The notes under the pieces were generated by a model. It was not told the origin of the DNA. It searched no databases and was given only the letters and a program-made list of their open reading frames with translations. Position numbers and translations under genes: made by a program. 64,000 bases of DNA, taken from Tricholoma matsutake (taxonomy: Eukaryota; Basidiomycota; Agaricomycetes; Agaricales; Tricholomataceae). Positions within the stretch are counted from its first letter, which is position 1; every line of letters begins with the position of its first letter. This document shows, piece after piece, positions 55,965-64,000 of the stretch. The stretch lies in NCBI GenBank assembly GCA_026075535.2, contig AP026547.1, forward strand, positions 7,626,001 to 7,690,000, given 5' to 3'.

Positions 55965-57415
55965 TCTTTTGCAGTCTTGAAAGTGGCAACGTACTCGGCT
56001 TCGCATGATGATGCTGCAACTGTTTTTTGTTTGCAAGCAGTCCATGAAATGGCTCCAGACCCGAGTGAACACATGTAACCACTGACACTGTGCCTAGTAT
56101 CTAGGTAACTAGCCCAGTCAGAATCGGTATAGGCCAATAATGAGATAGGATTATCTCCACCCAGGTAGAGTTTAAGGTCCCATGTTCCCTTGAGGTAGTG
56201 AACAAGACATAGAGCAGCGCACCAATGCTCAAAAGAATAAGAATCCAAGAATTGCAAAAGTTGTTGGACAGCAAATGAGATATCTGGACATGTTGAGATG
56301 GCCAAGTATAATAAGCATCCAACCAAGGAACAATAAGGTAAGTTCAAGAGTTTAGCTTCTTCATCAGCAAGGAGCATGGTGCAGTTGAAATGACGTAGTT
56401 TCTGTCCTGGTTCCATCAGGGCAGATAGGGGGAACGCATCAGATTGACCGAATTGGGATACAATTTTGTCAATTAAAGCCCTTTGCAATAGTGCAACAGT
56501 TCGACATATCCTATCCCAGGTAATCACAATGCCAACGACAAACTGTGCTGTTCCCAGATCTGAAATCATCCAGACTTTTCACATCTGGTCTTTGAACCTT
56601 TCGTTCTCTTCCTTCTGGCTCACGATGGATAAGTAATCATTGACATGGACTGCCGCTACAATGGTACCTGTGTCAGCCTTTCTGTAGTAGATACACAACT
56701 CGCATGAAAGTCTTGTAAAACCCCAAGAAATCATTTGTGTGTTTAGCATCTGATTCCAGATGCATCCACTCTGTTTCATACCATAAAGTCCTCGTTGTAA
56801 TTCCCATACCCAATCCTCTTTTCCAACCTCTGCAAAACTGGCTGGTTGTTCCATATACTGAATTTTATCAGCTGGTAAGAGTCCATAGAGAAAGGCGGTC
56901 TTGACATCAATCTGTTGGGCATCCCAACCAAGCGAGGCAGCAATGTGCAAAAGGATCCACCAAGATTCCATGTGTGCAGTAGGTGAGGTAGTTTTTGTGT
57001 AATCTTTGCCATAAATCTGTTCAAGCCCTTTGAAAACAAGGCATACCTTCCAACACACTGGAGTGCCATCTTCATTTCATTTGATGTGAAAGACTGGGTG
57101 ACCCTTATGTATGTGGTGCCCCTGTGGTACGTTAGCCTGTGGAACCAATTTGTAGACTTGCATGTCTTCCAAGGACTTGAGTTCCTTGCAATATCCTTCC
57201 TCCCAACGCTTAGAGTCTGCTGAATTCTGGGCTTCCTCCCAGGTGCGTGGGTCATCCTCAAATTGAAGTGATTCGGGATCTATATCAGACATCTCCGAGA
57301 TCAGGGTGTATAATTGATGTGCCTGATCACCAAGTGTAGGGTCCTCGATCAATTGCAGTTTGGCTCGATCATGATCGGCAGATGTAGGTGTGATGACATC
57401 ACAGAGCCCTTCCAA
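55965..57415 (-). pseudogene. pol: Element F reverse transcriptase and RNase H, proximal part
   Basis: The minus strand gives copia RT: VYKLVPQANVPQGHHI, CWKVCLVFKGLEQIYG, SLGWDAQQIDVKTAFLYG, EDWVWELQRGLYGMKQS. The catalytic box reads AAVHVNDYLSI, where HVDD has become HVND. RNase H follows (YTDSDWASYLDTRHSVSGY, CEAEYVATFKTAKECM) and is cut by G. Stops at ENERFKDQM* and around 57060-57077 break the frame. Confidence 0.9.
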
Positions 57416-58914
57416 GATTTGTTTCCATTCTGTACATTGTTCCTTTATATGCTCTGCAGATTCTCATAAATTATGGACAGCTCGATCTAGTCTAGTAGTA
57501 GTCATGCCTCTGTTTGGATGTTTGTCGGTAGGAATTGGCACTCTGGTAGATCTGCATGGCTTCGAGGTGGCTGGTTTGGGAGTGTTCATTGTGACAGGCT
57601 CATCTATGGGTAGGTCATCGATGGGTCCTGTGTCAGGTGGGGAGATGTCATCATTATTGATGTCGAAGGGGATGAGAGTCAACGGAGGAACTTCTTCTGT
57701 TTGGATGGGTGCATCATGCATTGGAGATGATGGTACATGACCATTATGGCTTTCAACAAACCTGACATGATATGAACTATATACCTTGCGGGTTTTTTGA
57801 TTGTAGCAGTGGTACACCTTTGATTTGAGTTCATAGCCGATGAGTACACATTCGATCGAACGATCATAGATTTTTGGGTTGTTTTTGTTTTGGATGAAAA
57901 TGTATGCTTTACAGCCAATCTCCCTCATGTAAGAATAATCAGGTTGCCATTCGTGCCATTTCTCCCAAGGGGTAGAGCCTTTGAGTGAACTTGTTGTAGT
58001 CTTGGCATGTAGGAGAGAAGCCATTAAGTAAAATTTGTCCCAAAGATAAGGTGGTAAGTTCACATAAATGTGCATGGTATATGCCTTCCCCATCAGCGTC
58101 CTGTGCATATGCTCAACATGGCCAATGTGAGCTGAAGTATAAGGTGCAGTGAATTTATGATTGGTCCCTCTCGTCTTTAGCCAGGCTTCAATTTCATGTG
58201 ATTTGAGTTCGCCATTGTCTGTGATGTACATCCCCACTTGCAGTCCAGTCTCCTTTTCTCATGCTAGCTCCCATCCTTGAGTTCTGGGAATGTATCGTTC
58301 TTATGCTTAAGTGGTATGGACCATGGGTGTGAGGTACAATCATCCACAATGTTCATGATATACAAATTCCTGGAATGCGACTTTACATCATGCGGTCCCA
58401 AAAGATCCACCCAAACTTTCTCTAATTTCCATGTAGCCCTATGTCCTTCCCCCTCTGCATGCTTCTTAGGAACAGGTGAATGAGTCTGTTTTCCAAGGAT
58501 GCAAGATTCACATTTTGGGGGTTTGAAAGAGGATTGTGCAGGCATACCAGCAATAGTCCCTTTTTGTGCCATGTCTTGCAAAGCTTGATAATTTGCATGC
58601 CCTAGACAATGATGCCAGGTGACAATATTGGGAGCTGAGTGGATGGCAAAGACATGTTCGGCAGAGGCAGAGTGTAGTGAGAGGGAGTAAAGTTTCTTGT
58701 TGGGCGACAAGATGCCTTGGGCTATATGGGCACCAGTGGATTTATTTGTGATCCAGCACAATGACTCATCAAAATGTGCTACAGCATTTGAGTCCTTTGT
58801 GAGCAAGCTAACTGAGATCAGGCATACTGCCACATTTGGAACATAGAGTACATCACGTAAAATGATTGATGCGCCTCTGGCAATGCGGAGTTTGATGTCC
58901 CCCATACCAATCAT
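57416..58914 (-). pseudogene. pol: Element F integrase
   Basis: HHCC zinc domain TWHHCLGHANYQAL...CESCILGKQTH (about 58480-58625). Core Asp in VDLLGPHDV, second Asp in MYITDNGELKS, Glu in IGHVEHMHRTLMGKAY. Conserved C-terminal motifs NLPPYLWDKF, GCKAYIF and RVPIPTDKHPNRG. A stop plus one frame change lie near 58240-58264. All three catalytic acidic residues are kept. Confidence 0.9.
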
Positions 58915-58938
58915 GGAGATTGAAGAACCCCCGACACC

Positions 58939-60192
58939 TCAGACTGAGCATGGGGTAATAGCACAAATTGTGATGAAGTCTGACTGATCAGGAGAAATAT
59001 GGACAGTGGCACCAGTGTCAACATAGAATGGGTGGTCATGGATGGAGATAGGAGTACGTTGGGTTTGATTGAGTGGGGCGACTGTAAAAGCATCCACAGT
59101 TACTGGTGCAGAATTTTCAGTCCAATTGACCAAGGTATGAAACTCCTCCTCAGTTGCAAGCCAACCCTCATACTCAACCTCCTCAATAGTCCCCTGAGGA
59201 AGGGGATTGCTAGCCAAACCGGTAAATTCACCCAGAATTGTATCAGCTATGTTTAAGGCAGTAGGATCGATCATGACAGTGAATGCATGACCAGTGTTGT
59301 CCTTCACAGTAATGGGAACATTTGTGGTAGACTTGGGAGATCCAGCCTTGGACATCCATTTGTCATATGCCTGCCTCCTCACTGTTTTTGATTCCTCAAT
59401 TGTCTTTCCTTCCATACCACCGCCTTTGGAGATGCAATACTCTGTAGTATGTCGGGGGCATTTACAGTTGCTGCAGATCATAGTCCCAGAAGACTTACCC
59501 AGTTTGGAAGTCACAGCAAGAGCAAGGGAAGGGGAAGTATCAGTGTGTCAGTTGCTGTCCTGGAGGGACTGTTCATTCTCCAGGAAAAAACAAATATTCT
59601 TGGATGTGTATGGTGCAGACGGCGTAGATGCAGCAATGTCACAGGAAATAATGGAACGCGCATGGGGAAAATGTGAGCTAAGGATATTTAAAAGTACGAT
59701 ACAGCACAGGAGATCAGGAGTGATATCCCCCATAGCAAATGCGCGCTCAATAAGCATACAAATCCATTCGGCGGTTTTGGGGAGGGGTGTATCTGGTGTA
59801 CACTGGATAGCGAGCGCCTGTTGTAACAAAGTGACTTGCCTAACTGGTCCTTCCTTCTGATGACAGTCATGCAGGGTCTCCCAGTTTGTCTTCAGAGATT
59901 TCGAAGATTCTAAGAATGCACATTTGGATGATGCCACTCCGGAGGCAATGAAAGTGTATGCAAGGCAGGAATTAGCCTTCCAATTAGATAGGGCATGGGG
60001 TTCAGCAGAAGTGAGCTCTGGTATGTCACCAGTGATGTATTTGAAAAGTCCCTTGAGAGATAGAGCAATGCCAATATCCTCACTCCATTCTTTGTAGTTG
60101 GACTTGAGCTTATCGAGCTTGTCCCCAGAGTATTGAGTGGAAAGCCATATAAGGGAAATAGATAGGGGATGAGGTTCTGTACATGCGGTCAT
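58939..60192 (-). pseudogene. gag: Element F gag and protease
   Basis: Gag starts MTACTEPHPLSISLIW (60192) with a copia-type capsid (GDKLDKLKSNYKEWSEDIG, ALSNWKANSCLAYTFI). After a stop near 59547 comes the knuckle CSNCKCPRHTTEYC (C-x2-C-x4-H-x4-C, about 59470). The protease motif FYVDTGATVHIS (59000) keeps the catalytic DTG. Gag and pol share one frame here. Confidence 0.88.
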
Positions 60193-60402
60193 TTTGGCAG
60201 GTAAAAAAAACAGAGTGAGAGGGTAGACAAGAGTGAGGTTTAATTTGAAAAGGACACAAAGAGATCTAACATGCGCAGTATGACACATTCTGATAAGATA
60301 AGATATTGATCAGATAATTTTGATCAAAGAAACATGCAACAAGCCACAGGGCGGTTGAGTGGTTTTGGCAAGATATCTATCATCACTACGCATGAAAGAA
60401 GT

Positions 60403-60413
60403 GGCCCATAACC
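60403..60413 (-). promoter_or_regulatory. Element F primer site complementary to initiator tRNA-Met anticodon region
   Basis: Directly after the 5' LTR the minus strand reads GGTTATGGGCC. This pairs with GGCCCATAACC of the initiator tRNA-Met anticodon arm, the half-tRNA priming known from Drosophila copia. The remaining 60193-60402 is leader without a gene. Confidence 0.75.
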
Positions 60414-60753
60414 TATAGAGATCCAACCTAGATAATACACAAATAAACTCAGTCTGTGTATGATGGACTATATTCAGTTATCACTGTACCTAGATAATAC
60501 ACAAATAAACTATCAATAGTACAGTAAGTAATCGAGTCAATGTAAGTGTTAGAGTGTCTGCTCACCTCAGTCTGTGTATGACAGACTGAGGTGTCTGTAT
60601 CTATCTTGTAAGATATATATATGAGTATGACAATAGAAAAGGTGATAAAGGAACTGTAAGAAAGGAATATGGACAAGGGGAAATACACATCACTTTGTGT
60701 GCTATAATTAGCATGCCACATCAAAGGGCGTATTCACAGTGTAGATCTCAACA
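60414..60753 (-). repeat. Element F 5' LTR
   Basis: 340 bp, minus-strand start TGTTGAGATCTACAC and end GGATCTCTATA. Followed on the right by GATTG. Confidence 0.92.
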
Positions 60754-60848
60754 GATTGTTGCCATGATTTCAGGGCCAGCGTGGCTCAGGGAATAGTACA
60801 AGTGTGAGAGAGTAGAGTGGAGATAGTAAGTTCATAACAAAAAAAAAG
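60754..60848 (-). other. Element I leader, C-T9 tract and first codons
   Basis: On the minus strand CTTTTTTTTTG (60839-60848) follows the 5' LTR. After 73 bp an ATG (60763-60765) starts ATGGCAACAATC, where F is inserted. Confidence 0.6.
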
Positions 60849-61041
60849 TGGAAGGAAGCCAGAGCTTCCAACACTCAAGACTCAGAGGAACAGAAACATG
60901 TTAGGAACTTAGTATGTTTCAGGGGAGGAAACTAAGCTGTGGTACAAGTATTCAAAGTATAGACTATATACTACTAGAATAACATGTGATAAACTGGGTT
61001 GCATGTGATATTGTTGTGATGATGTAAGAGGAACTCTTACA
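60849..61041 (-). repeat. Element I 5' LTR
   Basis: 193 bp, minus-strand TGTAAGAGTTCC to TTCCTTCCA, followed on the right by ATGGG (61042-61046). Collinear with 19162-19352. Confidence 0.85.
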
Positions 61042-61213
61042 ATGGGATTTCAAGGGGAATTGATGAGATTTCAAATCAAGTGGGTGAGATGCCCAATCAT
61101 GGACAATTTCTTTTTCAGCTTCTTGATCTCTGGGGGAGCATTGGAGTGCTCTTGCAATTATTTTTGGTATGGATATTTTTGATTTCTACCTAGATGTGCT
61201 GATTCTGGGGGAG
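61042..61213 (+). other. Element J internal sequence, right part
   Basis: It continues the TTGATGGGATTTC-type words of 18970-19161 and ends in GATTCTGGGGGAG, a polypurine tract before the J LTR. No gene. Confidence 0.55.
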
Positions 61214-61431
61214 TGTTGGAATTTGAATCAGCCACATCAGTAACTTGGCCTCAGTATTAGCAATATTTATTATTACATAATACAGTGCAGGTAGTAGACA
61301 TAGCTGGTACCTACACAGCAACACAGGTAGTGTATAATCTCTAGCTACAGTAGTGTACATTCATCAGTTTGTTCCCTTGGTACTATTACCTAGGGGGCTA
61401 ATGCCTTGTGCCAAACACTGAAATTCTAACA
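61214..61431 (+). repeat. Element J 3' LTR
   Basis: 218 bp, TGTTGGAATTTG to AAATTCTAACA, nearly perfect inverted ends. Confidence 0.75.
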
Positions 61432-61717
61432 CTGGAGAGTGTACACTCTGGTGAATTTATTTCTGCAAATAAGGAGGAGGTGGAAGCTGATGTTGAGTGT
61501 GCATCAAAAGAGGATGACTATCGCAATCTTACTGAGACTCTGCCAGAGGTGCCACCTCCTGCATGTGAGAGATATCACTGTTCTGTTTGTGAACAGTGTT
61601 CAGTGTTGTCCTCCTGGTGGGCGCACTTCTGATCAACTGTCAATGACCTGTTACTAAGATCTAATGTTCACAAATGCTCTATAAATAGAAACAAGGACAG
61701 TTCACAAAACAAAAGTT

Positions 61718-62050
61718 GTGCATTCAAAGGCTGCCTTGATAATATATAGGGAATGCAAGGCGAGGTTTCCATGCCCCATATTCCAACATATGGAAGTCGA
61801 TCCAGAAACAGGTGGCATCAACATGAAAAAGAATGAGCCTTGGTTGAACAGTTTCACATATCTTGTGACCTGCCTTCTCAGATGTAACACTGATATCACC
61901 AGCCTTTGCTCTGGTACTGCAATCAAGGGGGTTCTATTGTATGTTACAAAATATGTTACGAAGTCACCACTGAAGACGCATGTCATTTTTGATATGATCT
62001 GCAGCCAATCCTGCTACTTTAATGCACAATGGAATTGTACTGAGCATTGA
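61718..62050 (+). pseudogene. Helitron helicase-like domain fragment
   Basis: The plus strand reads YRECKARFPCPIFQHMEVD, MKKNEPWLNSF, LLRCNTDITSLCSGTAIKG and YVTKYVTKSPLKTHVIF. This matches the region before the helicase in fungal Helitron proteins (helitron-like N-terminal or associated domain). About 110 residues survive and no catalytic His or Tyr motif is in the piece. 61432-61717 holds an acidic stretch (ANKEEVEADVECASKEDDY, CERYHCSVCEQC) that may belong to the same gene in another frame. Confidence 0.65.
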
Positions 62051-63278
62051 CCTGTGGTGCATAATCAATGGTAGCTGGCATTGGACATAATTGATGCATG
62101 ATGTCCACCCTTGTTATGCATGATGTTATGCACCATGACTCTCCCTCATCCTGCCAGTGTGCACTTGCCATATTGCAGTCATAATGCATAATTGGTATCC
62201 TCCCCTTCAATTATAATGCATCAGCAGCAGCAGCTCCCCTAATCAGTTGATAATGTCATCATTAGCACATTGTAATGATGCATAAGGTCCTTAGCACCAT
62301 GGAGCCACTGATGCATCACTATAGTCTATAGCATTGACCTCCCTTGGTGTTTTTAATTTCTGATGCATGACTACTATGGCTGCTACCCAGTTTCTTTTCA
62401 ATGATGCATGACCTAGTACTATGCAACATTTCACCCTCCATATTCTGATTATTGGTTTGCCCAATCTGTGATGCATGTGATGCAGCTCATGAGTTGTGTG
62501 ACCTACTGCCTCTGAGTCTCCCATGACATGCACTCACCTGATTTACCAGGGCTGCCTGTGATGCATTACTTATGATTCAAAACTTCTCTCTCAATCCGCA
62601 CCTCATTCTTGATGCATGACTACTAGTAACCTTCTCAGTGATGCATGACCTAAGATCCTCAATCTGCACCATTTTTGATGCATGACTACCACTTAGTAGT
62701 AATACTCACTTTCACTGTGATGCATTGATGCATGAGCTACAATGCAAAACTCTTGGGAACCCATGATATATCACTCTTATGACACAAGACTCCTCCCTCA
62801 ACTCCTTGGATCCACAACTCATTCTTGATGCATGACTAGTCATGCATAACCTACTTAATGCAACTCTTGGCTGCTTGTGATGCATCACTTACAACACAAG
62901 ACTCCTTCCTCAACCCATGCCTTGTTCTTGATGCATGACTACTGCCACCTACCTGCAGCTTTATCAGCTGTGATGCATGACCTGTGATGGAACTTGCTGC
63001 CCATAATGCATCAATTACGATATGAGACTTGCTCCAAGCTTCAATCTGCACCTCATTCTTGATGCATGACTACATGACTACAGCTACCTGCTGTCTGATG
63101 CATGGTAATGCCCTTGACATCTGCTCATTCAATCTGTGATGTGTGATGATGTATGACCACATCATCAGTGCCCACTATCAACACCCACTTGTTGAATTTG
63201 TGATGCATGATAATGGTATTCATTCATTTCAAATACCATCCCACTATAATGCATCACTAGCATCTTAGGACAAGATAG
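62051..63278. repeat. TGATGCATGA-rich stretch, no gene
   Basis: The palindrome-centred word TGATGCATGA or close variants (TTGATGCATGACTAC) occurs about 20 times at irregular spacing of 20-110 bp, with different sequence between. No open frame is convincing. Confidence 0.7.
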
Positions 63279-64000
63279 TGGAAGGAGACTGAAACATGTA
63301 AGGAACTTAGTATATTTTGGGGGAGGAAACTAAGATACAGTACAATACTCGAAGTATAGACTATATACCAGTGGAATAACATGTGATGATGGATGCATGT
63401 GATAATGGATTGCTGATGTAAGAGGAACTCTTACACTCTCCCATACTCCAAAAAAAATGACCAGGGGGGGGGGCTTGTATCAACAAGTCATAGGCACACT
63501 TTACATGTCGGTGAAAACATTGAGTTGTCTGGCAGTGGACTGATGATGAAAGTGGGCATTTAATGTGGCAGGCATTGACCAGGACTGGTGTTGATGAGGG
63601 TGGGGACAGGTGTTGATGAGGACATTGATGAGGATGGGGACAGGTGTTGGCGAGGACCGGTGTTTGACAGAAATGGGCAAGGACAAGGATGCTGATGGGG
63701 GTGTTGATGAGGATGGGCATTGATGAGGATATGAACATTAGTGGCAAGGGCATGGTCCACATGGTCAGCATGGCAAGGTTAACAACCAACTTGTGGGGAC
63801 AGTGTAAATGGCTCGCTAGCATTAACAGGGTGTACCCAAACATAACTTTACATGTCTGTAAGAACACTGAGTTATGGAGTCAGGTGTTGTCAGAACTAGG
63901 TGATGACTGTGATTCCCACATGCTTGAAGATTGTAGCCAAGCTGAGTGTGAGCTGGGAGACTTTTGATCTGATCTCCTGATGAGAGGGGTCAGAGAGGGG
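63279..64000 (-). mobile_element. Second copy of element I, 3' part (runs out of the window)
   Basis: The LTR (63279-63435) matches 19162-19352 with a gap of about 31 bp. On the minus strand it is preceded by GGAGTATGGGAGAG (polypurine tract). 63436-63560 matches 19353-19480. Then GTGTTGATGAGGA-type repeats replace the 19-bp minisatellite. No pol motif is seen. Confidence 0.75.

Larger units (their letters stand above)
42893..60753 (-). mobile_element. Element F: Ty1/copia retrotransposon, hit by G and partly inverted
   Basis: The 5' LTR (60414-60753), primer site, gag, protease, integrase, RT and RNase H run leftward on the minus strand. Pol is interrupted by G at 44054-55959. The last part of pol and the 3' LTR (42893-43330) lie in the opposite orientation. 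CAATC follows the inverted 3' LTR (43331-43335) and its complement GATTG follows the 5' LTR (60754-60758), which confirms that both belong to one insertion. The two LTRs are both 340 bp. Confidence 0.88.
19162..61041 (-). mobile_element. Element I: minus-strand non-autonomous LTR element hosting the 42-kb nest
   Basis: The 3' LTR is 19162-19352 and the 5' LTR 60849-61041, both in minus orientation (ends TGTAAGAG or its decayed form, and TTCCTTCCA). The same five bases ATGGG lie outside each end (19157-19161 and 61042-61046). Its own internal sequence survives in pieces: 60754-60848, 43331-43708 (inverted), 40928-41873 and 19353-20766, about 2.8 kb in all. No pol domain is seen in any of them. 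A second partial copy begins at 63279. Confidence 0.8.
18517..61431 (+). mobile_element. Element J: non-autonomous LTR element, split by B and by element I
   Basis: The last 52 bp of its LTR (18517-18568) match the last 52 bp of the LTR at 61214-61431. Between them, once element I is set aside, about 0.76 kb of internal sequence remains (18569-19161 joined to 61042-61213). That is too short for gag and pol, so J was a small non-autonomous element. A purine tract GGGGGAG precedes the right LTR. The ends TGTTGGAATTT and AAATTCTAACA suggest a copia-type relative, by inference. Confidence 0.7.

Noticed and set aside
1..64000. tRNA, rRNA or conserved host genes
   Set aside because: No cloverleaf, rRNA core motif or recognisable housekeeping protein was seen on either strand by eye; a covariance-model search was not possible here.

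Overview
This window is a dense stack of nested transposable elements from a filamentous fungus, most likely an agaricomycete (Basidiomycota). The grounds are Ty3/gypsy polyproteins with C-terminal chromodomains, a Ty1/copia element, a KDZ transposase with its cysteine-cluster domains, a Helitron-type domain, and spliced genes with 45-53 bp introns carrying GCTAAC-like branch points. The species cannot be named from the sequence. I see no convincing host housekeeping gene, no tRNA or rRNA, and nothing bacterial.

Layout. Element A (+, 1-6462) is a decayed chromodomain gypsy element with its 3' LTR. Then come a minus-strand integrase fragment K (7140-8566), a plus-strand 3' end and LTR called L (8567-9018), a minus-strand gypsy remnant M (9019-12665), and a plus-strand gypsy element B (12664-18516) whose 5' end is lost. 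B sits in the 5' LTR of a small non-autonomous LTR element J (18517-61431).

Everything from 19162 to 61041 lies inside J. It is one minus-strand, apparently non-autonomous LTR element I, flanked by the 5-bp duplication ATGGG. I holds three later arrivals: (1) gypsy element D (20767-40927), (2) a hAT-type element (41874-43822), and (3) copia element F (42893-60753). D was hit by gypsy element C (22026-32725, duplication GGGGA), and C by a 5007-bp KDZ DNA transposon (23255-28261, 8-bp duplication AGTTTATG). F was hit by gypsy element G (44054-55959, duplication TGCAC), and G by element H (44902-50948, duplication ATGAC). H is the youngest: its two 426-bp LTRs differ at two sites and both its reading frames are open. 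A 0.93-kb segment (about 42893-43822) is inverted; turning it back makes both F and the hAT element continuous. Right of J are a Helitron helicase-like fragment, a TGATGCATGA-rich stretch, and part of a second I copy.

Working together. The gypsy elements carry gag, protease, RT, RNase H and integrase, and A, M, B, C, G and H also a chromodomain. B and D each carry a spliced gene on the opposite strand between pol and the 3' LTR, coding for a coiled coil plus a cysteine cluster. The KDZ transposon carries a second, convergent, spliced GRF-type zinc-finger gene. Decay is dominated by CpG transitions: in-frame stops are mostly TGA where related proteins have Arg (CGA), LTR pairs differ as TG versus CA, and several catalytic Asp residues have become Asn.
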